Shown here in pieces: positions 1 through 11,645 of a DNA stretch of 64,000 bases. How positions within the stretch are numbered: position 1 is the stretch's first letter; every line of letters begins with the position of its first letter. The position numbers and the translations under genes were made by a program. The notes beneath the pieces were generated by a model, which saw only the letters and a program-made list of their open reading frames with translations, was not told the DNA's origin and did not search any database. This DNA comes from Clytia hemisphaerica (taxonomy: Eukaryota; Cnidaria; Hydrozoa; Leptothecata; Clytiidae). Location of the stretch: assembly GCA_902728285.1 (NCBI GenBank), contig CACVBU010000274.1:834942-898941 (forward strand). The letters run 5' to 3'.

Positions 1-314
1 GTGAAAAAATATTTTGTAAGATGCAGAAAGCTTTTCTATTCTCGTGTTACATTCCTTTAGGATCTACGTAAAATTTTTCGTCGATTGGTCTACAATTTGA
101 AAGTATTTGAAGCAAAATTGATAGGCCACAAGAGCCTTTGAAAGTCATATTTTCAGTGAAATTCCTAGATGTCAAATATTCGATTTCTGAAAAGGACTCG
201 ACAGTAAACGTGTTATAAGGACAGGGGGACGAGGGCAACTAAAAAAATCGGAACAACTCGCAATTTTGACCAGCAAATGTGCACAAAGTTTTTTCCCTTT
301 CCTATTAGATATAA
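1..314. other. AT-rich stretch, nothing recognised
   Basis: No convincing coding potential, repeat structure or splice-bounded exon was seen here. The short open stretch on the minus strand (47-238) has no recognisable protein features. Confidence 0.5.
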
Positions 315-998
315 CTCGGGTAACTTAATGCATGTCCCAAAATGCATTAATTTTTCCGCCCCAGTTCCAGTCCCTAAACCATAACAAATTATACATTTTT
401 GGAAGCGTATTTTGATGTAGAATACCGTATTCGGTGTAACTTAAATTCTATCTCAGCAGAATTTGAGTTTTTTTAAGAAAACGTGATTATGACGTCATTA
501 TTTATGACGTCATAATTTTAAAAAGTTGAATATCTCAAGAACTAATACTCAAAGCTTTATGAAATTTTGACCAATGATAGAACTCATCAAGACGAGGAGA
601 ATTCTTTTTAAAAAATTTGAAAATTTGCTGATGTCAGCATTTTATCGCAAAAATTCGAATTCTTGCAATTTCTACTGACGTCATTAGTTTTCGGAAATAT
701 TTTCATAACTTTTTGAAACATCTCAATGTACTTTATCAATGGTCCAAATTTCATAAAGTTTTGATTTATATTTCTCGAGATATTCAACTTTTTGTATTTA
801 TGACGTCATCAATCATGACGTCATAATCAGGTTTCTTAAGATATCTCTAATTATACTGTGAAAGAATTTAAGTTACACCTAATACGGTATTCTACATCCA
901 AATACGCTTCCAAAAATGTATAGTTTGTTATGGTTTAGGAACTGGAACTGGGGCGGAAAAATTAATGCAATTCTGGGACATGCATTAAGTTACCCGAG
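315..998. mobile_element. Foldback MITE with CRE-like TGACGTCA motifs
   Basis: The two ends are long imperfect inverted repeats starting CTCGGGTAACTTAATGCATG, with matching tracts such as TTCCGCCCCAGTTCC near each end. The arms run to roughly 600 and from roughly 700, so nearly the whole element can fold on itself. It carries several TGACGTCA-type palindromes (near 490, 507, 680, 802 and 816). No ORF is present and no clear target duplication could be assigned. Confidence 0.8.
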
Positions 999-2093
999 AA
1001 TGCACTTCCGTTGACTAAGTGTGAGGGGGCTGGTTGCTTATTAAAATCTTTCCGGAGACAAAAATCATACTTTTTTGTCTTTTCTTATCTCAAAGCGCAG
1101 GCTCGAAGAATAGGGAGGTGCGTACCAACTTAAGGAATCTGACCATATCGAATCTTTAATATTTGCCACTTACAAAATATAAAGTTCTACTTGATGATAG
1201 CACACAAAGTTTGGCATGTTATACATTTTCTGTTAGGCCAGTTATCTCTGAGTCTGAAAATTTAAGAATCGAAATGAAAAAATTTGATGAAAAAGAAAAT
1301 GAAGACTTTTGCGAGCTTAGTTTTGGCGAAGAAAAAGGTTCATAACGTCATTTTTGCAATTAAATTCTTAATTACTCTTAAGAGATTTGATTAAAAAGCA
1401 ATTTATAAAGGCAATTCTTTGTTAATAGTGTTAAAGAACCTAAAACATAACTTTAATGTTATAAATACTAAAATCAATTTCCCGACTATGGCCAGAGAGA
1501 GCCCTTAACTTATGTAAATGCAAACTTATGTAAATGCAAACTTATTAATAAAACATTTATCTCTTCAGTGCCAGACCTAAAATATCTTTCCTCTTTTTCG
1601 CGACCCACTAAGTTTTAAAAATAGTAGGATTAGTAATACAGAAACTGTCTGGTTATCTTTTCCAAAGGTTCTGAGAGAAAAAGAAATTCCGAGGATGACT
1701 TTCCTCGCTAATTCGAACTTCTCTTATTCGAACATTTCTTATTAGTTGGAACTAATTATTAGTTCCCGCTAATGTACAACATTCATAAAGTACTCTCTAT
1801 AACCCGAATCCATTTGTAATTTAAACAAATTAGGCTACGTCATATTTTCTTTCGTTTCGAGCGTTAAACTTCTACTAGGAGGCCTAAAAACCTGGAGCTG
1901 TCTATTGTGTAGACTAGAACAAATTAGATACACGTCCCGTTAGAGTTAGAGGGATTGAGTTTAAAGCTCCGAAGGGGCTAGAAATGAATCTTCAACCTTT
2001 CTCAAGCAAGAAAATCTTTGGCAGCCGTAATTCAAACTAGCATTGACAAAGCTTGCATGGGTAAAAAATGACTTTGTTGACTTTAAGCATGGA
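999..2093. other. AT-rich intergenic DNA
   Basis: Apart from the short acidic ORF repeat at 1151-1346 I see no gene here. Around 1710-1760 there are short runs resembling the TTCGAA/ATTCGAA end motifs of small MITEs found elsewhere in the window. Confidence 0.4.
1151..1346 (+). repeat. Acidic ORF repeat, copy a
   Basis: The segment encodes an open stretch of about 60 codons beginning MPLTKYKVLLDD and containing SVRPVISESENLR, then an acidic stretch with FCELSFGEEK. Close relatives lie at 36461-36611 (minus) and 56507-57044 (plus), all open in the same frame. The shared end motif GTTCATAACGTCATTTTT follows the ORF here and recurs at the far end of the 56.5 kb copy. It could be a dispersed gene fragment or part of a mobile element; the function is unknown. 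Confidence 0.55.
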
Positions 2094-2445
2094 CCTTAAG
2101 GGAAGAAATTTTCACGGGAATTTAATTTCGCGGTTGGTCAAATTATTTTTTTTCGCAGGAATTTAATTTTGCAGTTCATCGATTTTCGAAAAATTCGCGG
2201 GAATTTAATTTCGCGGTTGCAGGATATTTTTGGCCAAAAGCGTTATTAAATAAGCAAAAAACCTGTTTTCAGGCTTGAAATAGTACGAATTTGGGGGAAT
2301 GCGTGAAATAAATTAAATTTCGCGGGAATTTAATTTTGCGGATTGATGATTTTGTAAAATTTCGCGGGAACTTAATTTTGCGGTTTTAGGCAAAATCCGC
2401 GAAAACCGCGAAATTTTGTTCCGGCGAATATTTCTTCCCTTAAGG
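2094..2445. mobile_element. MITE of the TTCGCGGGAATTTAATTTCGCGG family
   Basis: Terminal inverted repeats CCTTAAGGGAAGAAAT bound an element of about 350 bp filled with repeats of the form TTCGCGGGAATTTAATTTCGCGG in both orientations. Related sequence occurs near 18210-18500, 18893-19109 and 38490-38580. Confidence 0.75.
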
Positions 2446-2852
2446 TATATAATACCTTTAAGCTTTGAATCTCTCCTTATATAAAAGTCAGTATGAAAAG
2501 TTGTCTCTATGTAAGATGCCTTATTAGTCATATACCTTGTACAATATGTCAAGAAGTCAAAAATCAACTTTGTAGTCTCTTGGCTTTATCACAGAATTAT
2601 CACAGTTATTGTTCCACTTCAAAATTTGACACAAATCGTTTTGTTTATTTGGCTATCATATTGACACACCCTTGTCTAAAATATTTGACAACACCACAAG
2701 AAAACACGATTTTAAAAGTTGTTTCAATGACTCGTACTACTTTGAAAAATAAGACTCAAATGATACCACGAATACTGGGCGACAAGAGTTACCAGAAATC
2801 ACTACAAAATGTAAGAGTTCGAGTTCCTATCAGTGGATTAAGGGCGCTAGAG
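2446..2852. other. Unassigned sequence
   Basis: It contains an open stretch on the plus strand (2493-2858), but this runs into the next inverted-repeat element and shows no domain, signal peptide or splice context. I do not call it a gene. Confidence 0.4.
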
Positions 2853-3172
2853 CTATAGAGGCCCCCCCCCCAGCGGACCCTCAATTCACGCAAACACGCA
2901 ATTTTTTTTCAAAATTCACGCATTCACGCAAATTTTCCTCGAATTTCACACAATAATCCGATTTTTAAGAAAATCGGGACAAATCGGAGAAATATTGAAA
3001 AATCGGGAAAACTACCCATAATTGGTGGAAAAAAGGGGAAATTCACTTATTCACGCACAAAATAGCCCAGATTCACGCATTCACGTAATCAAAAAGTGGG
3101 TTTTCACGTTCACGCAAGTTTTTTCAATTCACGCAATCACGCATTCACGCAAACCGCTGGGGGCCGCTATAG
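2853..3172. mobile_element. MITE with internal TTCACGCA repeats
   Basis: The ends are inverted repeats: CTATAGAGGCCCCC followed by AGCGG on the left, and the reverse complement CCGCTGGGGGCCGCTATAG on the right. The interior is a degenerate array of TTCACGCA/CACGCAA units with a short AATCGGGA-rich middle. No ORF. Confidence 0.75.
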
Positions 3173-3500
3173 AATGGGCATAAAATTTGGATTTTTAAGC
3201 ATTTTCTCTACATTCAAGTAAGAACATTTAATGCAAATTCATAACAGTTGCGGGTTACAGACATGTGTCTAGCGGGGTCACTATATAAAAAAGAGGCGAT
3301 AAAAACAAGAGAACAAGCCTAAGATTCCCTCTTCGGACATAAAACATTGTTCGAGGCATTTTAAGTTTACTGTTCTTTGTAGTTTCTGTAAAATAATTTA
3401 TTTCAGGGATGTACCACCCAAAATTATAAAAAAATGTTATGAACGAAAAGTGAGCGACCGCAGTCACAAGAAACCCCTCTTTAGATAGTTGGGGTACTAG
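3173..3500. other. Unassigned sequence
   Basis: Nothing beyond AT-rich sequence was recognised between the two flanking MITEs. Confidence 0.35.
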
Positions 3501-3506
3501 GGTTGC

Positions 3507-3755
3507 GAGCTAACGGGGGGGGGGGGACTAAAAAGGAGAAAACAAAGGAAAGTTTTGTGAATTTTACGACCCTTATTGAGACAAATCTTTCCGGGGTAAA
3601 AAGTTGAAATTTTCCTATTTCTCCGACCCTTAGTGGGACTGAAATTTGATTTTCCGTTTTTTCCGACCCTTAGCGAGACTTTGGAAATCCAAAAAAGTAC
3701 CCTTAAGGGCGGCACATACTGTACCCTCCATTTGCCTAAGTACCCCCCCCCCTGG
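3507..3755. mobile_element. MITE, CGACCCTTAGCGGGACT family, copy 1
   Basis: The element is bounded by poly-G and poly-C tracts and carries the internal periodic motif CGACCCTTAGCGAGACT and the end motif AAGTACCC(TTAAGGGCGGCACATAC). Relatives lie at 14070-14665, 29695-29940 and 35154-35490. Confidence 0.65.
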
Positions 3756-4509
3756 GTTTCTCAAGTTAAAACCGGGTTAAATTGGGACAAGATGGAGTTT
3801 TTACAAGCTCTTATTTGATTTGGTTAATAATAAAAAAAACACTTTTGTTACTTTTTAACCGATTGAGTGTCAAGCAATCAAATTTTGGTCTTAAATAGCG
3901 GATTTTGAGGGAGGAAAACTTATGAATTTTTGATTTGGGGACGCTTTCAGACAGATAGTTGGTTTTTGTAAATCTTTGAGCGATTTCGTTCCTTACCGAT
4001 GGGACCGTACCAATTTTGCCTAGATTAACCCTTCTGGGAAAGGGCAGTGGTTTATAAATGCACTTTACTCCAAAAGAAGGAGGGAATATTTTGGAAATGA
4101 TAAACTTTTTAAGGTTATGCCATGAAAGGACATGAAACTCAGTATTGCTATTTCTCAGAAAACTATATTAGTATTTACTTCAGAGACGAGCGCTGCAAAA
4201 AGCAATTACAAAATTATGTAATTTTTAGTGAAAAAAACAGAGAAGGGTATTTTGAAATACAAGGTCTAGAAAAAAAAATCATTTTTCTGACTTCTTCTTA
4301 ATTTCCTGTTTTTCAAAGTTTTCTGTTTGAGAAAAAGGGATAAGTTTCGAAAATATTTAACGAAATTTGGAAACTCATCGCAGACCATCACATCAGTGAA
4401 ATAGCCTTGAGTTTCATGCCCTGCGTTTTTCTTTTATAAAAAGATGAAGAGCTGAATAGGTTGGCATGGGTGGAGGGTTTGAATGCCCAGCTGGGAGAGG
4501 CTCTATCTT
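3756..4509. other. AT-rich intergenic DNA
   Basis: No gene or clear element was recognised in this stretch. Confidence 0.35.
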
Positions 4510-5226
4510 ACAATTCCTGCATTACTAAAAATAGACAAAAAGAACGACAAATTTCATTAAAAACGACAAAAAAGAACGACAAAGAACGACAAATTTCATA
4601 TTTTGCCATCCGCAACCCCGACCGAAACTGACTGTACCACCCCGCCGATTCATTTCTCTTTCCTTATCACGGGAAATAACTAGTTGTGGTCTAGACTAGT
4701 AAACTAGTCGTTGAAAACAGACCCATATACAAAAAATCAAGCTCCAAATAAAAAGAATCGAAGGGGTGAAGTTGCGTCTCTTTTCTGAATTTCAACGACT
4801 AGAAGCTACTTCCCTCAAAAAACGTTGTTTAATTTTACAACTTTTTTTAGGTTTTTGAGAATCCATCCAACTTTTTTGACTAAATGATATTTCATAGTAA
4901 CATTGAACATGGGAACATATAAATAAATGAGCATTTCTAAAAACACAATAAACGGAAAGAAAACTAAATGCGCACGCACGGGTCAGACATACAGAAATCT
5001 GTATGTCTCTCCTTACGATTTTAGGTGAAGAAAAAGAGGCGTTGGAAGTAGCTTCTAGTCGGTTATTTTCCTTTCTCTCACGCGCGCTGAATATTTAATT
5101 AGTGTTTACATTATTTGATTGACAGTTTTATTATAAGGTTATAAGTAATAACCGACTAGTTTACTAGTCTAGTTGTGGTCTAAAAGAACGACAAACTACG
5201 CATGCGTGTTATTAATGCAGGAATTG
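4510..5226. mobile_element. Nested pair of MITEs
   Basis: The outer element has inverted ends ACAATTCCTGCATTA / TAATGCAGGAATTGT and short AAAGAACGACAAA repeats next to them. Inside it, at 4691-5172, is a second element with ends CTAGACTAGTAAACTAGTCG. The bases TTGTGGT are duplicated on both sides of the inner element, consistent with a target-site duplication and a later insertion. Confidence 0.75.
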
Positions 5227-5241
5227 TCAGTCGAACCCACT

Positions 5242-5321
5242 GCTGGCACACAACGTTGTTTCAACGTTTATCTAACGTTCATAACGTTATATGAACGTTA
5301 AAACAACGTTGTGTGCCAGCT
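5242..5321. repeat. AACGTT palindrome family, copy 1
   Basis: An almost perfect hairpin of about 80 bp with ends GCTGGCACACAACGTTGTTT and several AACGTT sites. Two further copies lie at 32451-32545 and 37581-37665. Confidence 0.8.
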
Positions 5322-5689
5322 GGTTATCTGATATTCCGATGGTGTATTGGCGGCCGCCCACGCTAAAGCTCTGAAGGAGCGGGCCAATATCACCATCGGA
5401 GACCTATAGTAGTCATCGTTTGATGTACCGCATCACAGTCGTGTCTAGCTGTCCTTACACTTTTTGCTTGACTATCGGTTGCACCCGACTGAATTTAGCA
5501 TGAAAATCTCTGCTGCCTGAGAAACCTTACAGAAAAATGAAAAATATGGTAACCAAAGGTTCCAGATGTTAAAATTTTCCCGACCTTCAGAGCTTTAGCG
5601 TGTCGGAAGAAAATTTCTACATCGAGTACCAGATAAGCCAGCTGGGTGCCCTCCTTAAATAAAGCATGATGGAAATCAAATTTCCTAAT

Positions 5690-5825
5690 ACACCCCTTCT
5701 CACAGACCCACTGGGAACCCTTCCCACTGGAAAAGTTGGTCAAAATATCGTCCCCGTTGGAAAATTATCCTCCGATTTTTATCCCCACTGAAAATAATCA
5801 AGTACGCCAATCCTCACTGCAAAAT
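5690..5825 (+). mobile_element. Left part of an interrupted ACACCCCTTCTCACAGACC element
   Basis: This 136 bp matches the left end of the element family complete at 24641-24928. Its continuation is found at 11539-11645, on the other side of the 5.7 kb insertion. The family-typical phrases CCCACTGGAAA, CAAAATATCGTCCCC and CCCCACTGAAAATAATCAA are visible. Confidence 0.75.
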
Positions 5826-6808
5826 CACAGCGTGAAAAGGTCGAATATCCGTGTACTTTAAAGCTTCGGATACGCAAGGATATTGGGAAATATCCTTGCG
5901 TATCCTTGAGTCATGCATATTAATATCCTATGCCGAGGATACTGGATTTTGGGAAAAATACAGGCTAGGATACTACAGAATACAAATGCATACGTATACA
6001 GACAGATGCATACCCGTATGCACGTTTTGTATTCGTATGCATACGATATCAATATCCGTGTAGTAAATCCCGAGGATTCATATATGAAGGGTCGGATTCT
6101 TACGAATATTGAGAAAAATATCCGTCAATATTCACAACTACACACCTATATAACGAGTATTTGACAGTACATATTGGAGGATATTTAGGGGAAATTCTGA
6201 AAGGAAAAATAGAAAATATCCGAATTTGTATACTCGAGAATCCAAAATATCTTTTAATTTGACACTAGTTGTTTTTTTCTCATAATTGTGGAAAGACTGG
6301 TCAAAAGAAATGCTTCTAAAATTTCTTAGGCTTTTTGTCGTTTGAAAGTAAAAAGAGAACAAAATGCATATTCATAGTTATGTTATTTTTAAGAATAAAT
6401 GTGTACTACAAAATTTCAACTTATGCTTAGGAAAAAATAAAAACAAAAATTTAGAAAAATAACATTGGAGAAAAATTGAAACAATAAATATGATAAAAAA
6501 TCAGATGTTTACTCTTTATAATTCTTTATATTACAGACTTTCAAGATAAAAATTAGAAAAGTCATTTAAGAGAGTCTAGAGATTTAAAATTCTGCTCAAA
6601 CATTTAAAACAATATAAATCGCTTGATTCTCGGTTGGAATCTGGTAATACTTGTACGGCAAATAAAATCCAAACTCATCTCTATCTTGATCAAAATCGGT
6701 AGTCCTTGTGACTTCTTTACAGACTTTAAGATATTCCATGAAAAAAGTTCCTTTCCTCTAACTGGTATACTTTTTGTCTGATGCCGTTGACATAACTAGT
6801 TTTGTTGA

Positions 6809-7234
6809 TCATATAAATCTGATTGTATGTTCGGCCAAACGTTTCATTTCATTGACCAGATTCTCTTGGCACTTATGTTCCATCCTTCTGTTGGTCATTA
6901 CAATGCTAAAAAAATACAGAAAATCAATTTGACTTGCAATCTTGGAACTAGTTCCTTTTAAATCTTTAAGAGTGACATAATGGAAAAACTTGGAACTGCT
7001 GGAGAAGTAGGCCAAGCATAAATTATTCATATGAAAAGGCCATTGGAGAAGTAGGGAAGTATCTTCTGGAAGGAAAAGAAGGACACAACAGATTCTTGAC
7101 AACCTCTCTGCCCGAAAACAGAATGTTTGAAAGATAACATAGTCTGACAGGTTCACCAGGATCAATGCAACAATGTTTAAATGAAAACATAAGAATAAAA
7201 CAAATATAACATACATACCTATGTCATGTTGCAT
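6809..7234 (-). CDS. Unidentified hydrophobic ORF, 141 codons
   Basis: An open stretch with an ATG start, hydrophobic in its first third (segments around residues 8-35) and more polar towards the C-terminus (MEHKCQENLVNEMKRLAEH). I recognise no family. It lies inside the 5.7 kb TIR element and might be part of its cargo, an exon of a split gene, or chance. No promoter or splice evidence supports it. Confidence 0.2.
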   Translation of the reverse strand: MQHDIGMYVIFVLFLCFHLNIVALILVNLSDYVIFQTFCFRAERLSRICCVLLFLPEDTSLLLQWPFHMNNLCLAYFSSSSKFFHYVTLKDLKGTSSKIASQIDFLYFFSIVMTNRRMEHKCQENLVNEMKRLAEHTIRFI

Positions 7235-7437
7235 GTATGGAATTTCATTTGATGCGTGAAGTTTTTCTAGACGATTCGGTTAACTTTGTTTGTGATGAGA
7301 TGTCTACTCGGTCCTCGGTCCTGCTGCACCTGAAAATGTGCGAAGTTTGTTATAATTTTCTGATTATGTACCATCAGAACTGGTAACTTACAGTGGAGGG
7401 AAACTCTCAAATGCCTGACTAAAGCAGCAAAATTTCA

Positions 7438-7918
7438 AAACCAAATGTAAGAATATGTTTGACGTGCCAGGACGTGCGATCATTTTTGGCAAGTTACTTG
7501 TCAACCGGTGAATTGCTGGTAAGTGTCATTTAAAAACTCTTGCAAAATCATAATTTCAAGAAAACCAAATGTAAGAATATGTTTCACATGCGATCATTTT
7601 TTGCAAGTTACTTGTCAAACGGTGAATCGCCGGTAAATAAATAGTGTCATTGGGTAGTAAAAACTCTTGCAAAATCATAATTTCAAGAAAACCAAATGTA
7701 AGAATACTTTTCACATGCGATCATTTTTGGCAAGTTACTTGTCAAACGGTGAATTGCCAGTAAATAAATAGTGTCATTGGGTAGTAAATATCATGCAAAA
7801 TCATGATATTTCAAGAAAACCAAATGTAAGAATACTTTTCACATGCGATCATTTTTGGCAAGTTACTTGTCAAACGGTGAATCACCGGTAAATACATGGT
7901 GTCATTGGATAGTAAAAA
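7438..7918. repeat. Tandem repeat, about 126 bp x 4
   Basis: Four head-to-tail units starting AAAACCAAATGTAAGAATA at about 7438, 7561, 7687 and 7815, each containing GCGATCATTTTTGGCAAGTTACTTGTCAA-like sequence. Units 2-4 are closer to each other than to unit 1. Confidence 0.85.
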
Positions 7919-10550
7919 TTCATTTATTGGAAAATTCAACGTACCATGTGTGTCCAGCAGGTGGGTGTCTTGGTGTCTTTGACTTTATTGCTTCTTCTCC
8001 AATCTTGAAATCAATTACTTGAGATCTTCTAAAAAGAAGGTAGATTTAAGATTGAAAAGGCACCCAATCTCTTAAATAAAAAATACATCCAATGGCAATA
8101 TTATAATTTTACAGTCACACTGAAACCAAGTCGGAAGATAAAAATGAGAATTGTATCTATCGCCGATCACAGCCTGCTTCACAAAATAAAAATGTACAAT
8201 CCACCTCATATTATTATGTCAGGAGACACTATGTCAATTTTGCAGACAGAGTATTATAAATCTGAAAGTACAAAGATTTTTACAAAATAAGCCTAAAAAA
8301 TATCTCAACTTTAAGATTGCCATCAACTGTTCAAGTGGATTTCGTCTAAAAATATATAAAAGCTAACGAGTATACGTCTGTAGCCCTTCAACTCACCTAT
8401 TTAGTTTGAGTGAAAGTGTAACACAAATTCCACACCAACATCCGAAGATATCTTTGTGATCAACACAGTAAATTTCTTGAAATTACTTCTAATGATAATT
8501 GAAGTCATTAGGACTCATCTCAAATAATTATTCATCACTAATTGTGCGAAAATTATATGAATTTCTTCGAAAGTCGAGCACTGATGTTGTAAAGTTTCAG
8601 CCGACAGTGTTTTTAAGTCTGACATATTGATTTCAACTTTTTATCTCGATAACCCCAATCATACAAAGAAATTGCCTCCAAACGCCAAGCAACTTCGTTT
8701 GAATTATCAAGACGCCAACCGGTTGTGGTCCTTGACGCTCAGCGGCCTTTGACGCCAGAAAGACTAGGGCCCCCACCGCCGCGAAGAATTATAAAAAAGC
8801 AAAGTAAGGGGCTGTGTGCGAGTTTGAACTTTCTTCCTCTGAAGCAATCTTTTTCGTACAATTACAAAATGGAAAATGCTATATTTTTTGAAAACTAGGC
8901 CTCTGATACTCAGGATATACTCTTTTGAAAAATGAAAGATACCATATTGCATCGAGAGGCGATAAAGTAATGTCACTTCAGTTGGATAGTATTCTGAGTC
9001 GATTTAGATGGGGAGTTTATGTCGCCGAAAGTCACTGGGATCTTGGATGATATACGGGGCTAGTCAGGGTATGTCTCAAAAGCCGAAGGGGTTTAATACA
9101 TTACAAACCTAAACGGCTGTACTGGAAGCTTATTTAATGGGTTTACTTGCAATTGCATTAGTCATATACCTCGTAGATCACTCCAAGGTCCTCCAATGCA
9201 AAAGGCTCGACTGGTTTAAGTCGGTTGAAGAGGGGCAGGAAGCGAGAAATTTTCAAGGTTTTTAGCTGACAATGTTTTTTCATATGATATACATCACTCA
9301 AATCTCTTCTGATATTATATTACAGACGCATCAACCGATCGGGTTGCCAAGTGACGTATTAAATAATTTTACGCTACGCAACCACTATACAGTTGTTGTG
9401 TGTTGGGTCTTTGGAAAATTATATGCAGTGATCATGCATACAATGAAAATTTAAGCCGAATTAGGCGTTTTTAGAATAGCTAAAGCATGAATCTACGTTG
9501 CTGGCCAAGACTAGCGTTTAAATTTTCGCCGTGAATTTTGAATTTCCCCCGTACCATTTACTAATTTGATCTTGAAAAGTACGGGTGTATTTTGAAAATC
9601 ACTGGCAACATTATATTGCAGCGTTTCACGGTGTAGAATAGCAAGGAAGTTGAGAATAGGTGATCTCACCCAGTAACGTCACTGCAACATTTTTCAAATT
9701 TAATTTCACCTGGTAAGAACTATCCGCATTATTTCAAATATTGAACCGTAAAAGCTACCAGTGCATTATTTCGATTTCTCCGTGAAGTACTTCATAAAAT
9801 TTTCCATGAAAACTATCAGTGCAGTTTCCCCTTTTATGAAATAATCCGTGAAAACATTCCGTGAATTTTCACGTTCTACAAAAAAGGGTGTAAAAATGCC
9901 ATTTCCACCGCGAATTCACCCAAAAAGTCTTTTCCTTTCCATCGGAGGATGTGCGCGAACATGGTTTTGCACCGACGAGAGAAAATTTCGATTTTGACTT
10001 TTTAACAAATGGCTAAAAACGCTCGTTTTGTGTTCTACATAGATTCTGTATGTGCGCTATTTTTAGCAAGGAAATTTCGATCCACGAAATTCTTTTTAAA
10101 AAGTAAGGACTTGCCTTATAATATTAGACACTGTTGATACTGTCGATCATGCTGTCAATCAGTGATTATAAACAACTTCGATATAAAGACTAACAAAAGA
10201 GATTAACAAAAATCAGGCAGAAGTTATGATTTGGGGCTAAAATATCGGGTTTTGGGTGAGTATTAAAAATCGGGCAAAATATTTTAAGACACGGGATTAA
10301 AAAGTCGGATGAAATTTCTACAGGGGCGTTGAGAGTCGGCTGACAATTTTTCGGAAAGTTTTAGTCACTAGACCAAAAAATTTGCTACTTACACCCTTTT
10401 TCCTATGATGCATTTTCAACAAAATAAGATGTGCTACAATACGGGAAAGTTTGTCGAATCTTCAAACATTACAACAGCGGTTTTAAAAGTTCCGTTTGAT
10501 ATTAATTATCGGAATTAATATATGCGATAAATTATAGAAGTTTTACTCTA
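7919..10550. other. Interior of the 5.7 kb element, no gene seen
   Basis: AT-rich DNA with short ORFs that lack recognisable features. Around 9530-9880 several CCGTGAA/TTCACGG phrases recur, but no clear repeat boundaries were found. Confidence 0.35.
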
Positions 10551-10553
10551 GTA

Positions 10554-11242
10554 ACATCCTTTAGAAGCAACTTTATCCAGAAACAACATTCTCGATTTTA
10601 GAAACAAAATACTCCCGAGTCAACGTCCTCGCGATGCAAAATTCTCCCAAGGCAAAATTCTTTATCCAGAAGCAGTATTCTCAATAAACAACAACATTCT
10701 TTCAAGCCAACCTTCATTCGAGGCAACATTCTATCCAAAAGCAAGGGCTCTTCCAAAAAAACTTTATACAGGGGTATTGACGAACCTTTTTCACTAACCC
10801 CCTGGAAATTATGAATAACAAATTATCCCTGGAAATCAGGGGTAGACCCCTCTGGAAAGTGAAAGTTCTTGAAAAGGGGGCTAGTAAATAATTATTGATG
10901 TCAGCTAATGAAGCTAATCTGAAAAAGAAATAAAATTCCCTTGGAAAATCAAGGTTTAAAAATGGAATAGCGCAATTTTCTCAAGACGAAATATCCTCCA
11001 GAAACAAAGACCTCCCAATGCAACTTTGTCCATTAACAATAACATTCTCCACCGATGCACTTTTCTAAAAGCAACATTCTCCAGAAAAAAAGTTCTGCCG
11101 AGGCAACTTTTTCCAGAAGCAACATTCTCCCGAAGCAAGGTTCTCCCGAGGCAAATTTCTCCAGAAGCAACATTCTCCCGAAGCAAGGTTCTCCCGAGGC
11201 AACTTTCTCCAGAAGCAACATTCTCCCGAAGCAAGGTTTTAT
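10554..11242. repeat. 16 bp degenerate minisatellite
   Basis: The stretch is built of 16 bp units of the form nGAaGCAAnnTTCTCC. At 11111-11220 these are ordered into a 48 bp higher-order unit (three 16-mers) repeated with few changes. Towards 10554 the units decay. Because 48 is divisible by three, repetitive peptides appear open in several frames on both strands; these are by-products. Confidence 0.85.
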
Positions 11243-11538
11243 CGCGAATATGCATGTAAATGTGAATCGGATATTCTTCTTAAACTGTATCCAAGGTATT
11301 CTGACGGATATTCATAAAGTATACATAAGTATCCTCGATGTAAAACAATATACATTCTAAAGATTCTAATACATACTAGTATCCGTGCGTATACTCAGGT
11401 AAATATATTAATTGGTTAAGTATCCGTACATATCTACTGTAGCGGATACTTGTTAATGGATATTTTTACGGATATTCATGCATACGCAAAAATATCCATA
11501 TTTAAATACTACAGGATATTCGACCTTTTCACGCTGTG

Positions 11539-11645
11539 AATATCATGCTATTTTTCCAATCCGCACGGTCTTTTCTGACTTGAAAACAGAGTTTTGGTCC
11601 GTTATTTTTATCCCACTGGCTGAAAAAGGGGAGAGAAGGGGAGCC
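11539..11645 (+). mobile_element. Right part of the interrupted element
   Basis: It continues the element cut at 5825: the sequence ATATCATGCTATTTTTCCA matches the same position of the copies near 15026 and 28332. The right terminal repeat is degenerate (GAGAGAAGGGG). Confidence 0.65.

Larger units (their letters stand above)
5826..11538. mobile_element. 5.7 kb TIR element, CACTA/EnSpm-like, non-autonomous
   Basis: The two ends are 25 bp perfect inverted repeats beginning CACAGCGTGAAAAGGTCGAA, followed on both sides by subterminal sequence rich in GGATA/TATCC (5845-6180 and 11250-11520). The element is flanked by AAT on each side. A related uninterrupted copy of the host element (15020-15040) shows the empty site, which supports a 3 bp target duplication. 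TIRs starting CAC with a 3 bp duplication are typical of CACTA/EnSpm elements (family knowledge). I found no transposase; the interior holds a 126 bp tandem repeat, a 16 bp minisatellite and one unidentified open stretch at 6809-7234. It could also be a composite of several insertions. Confidence 0.7.

Noticed and set aside
7438..7918. Possible CRISPR-like array
   Set aside because: The whole 126 bp unit repeats, not short repeats with unique spacers.
10956..11360. Four repetitive ORFs with LLRENVASGE and similar peptides
   Set aside because: They are translations of the 16 bp minisatellite in several frames; 48 bp periods keep all frames open.
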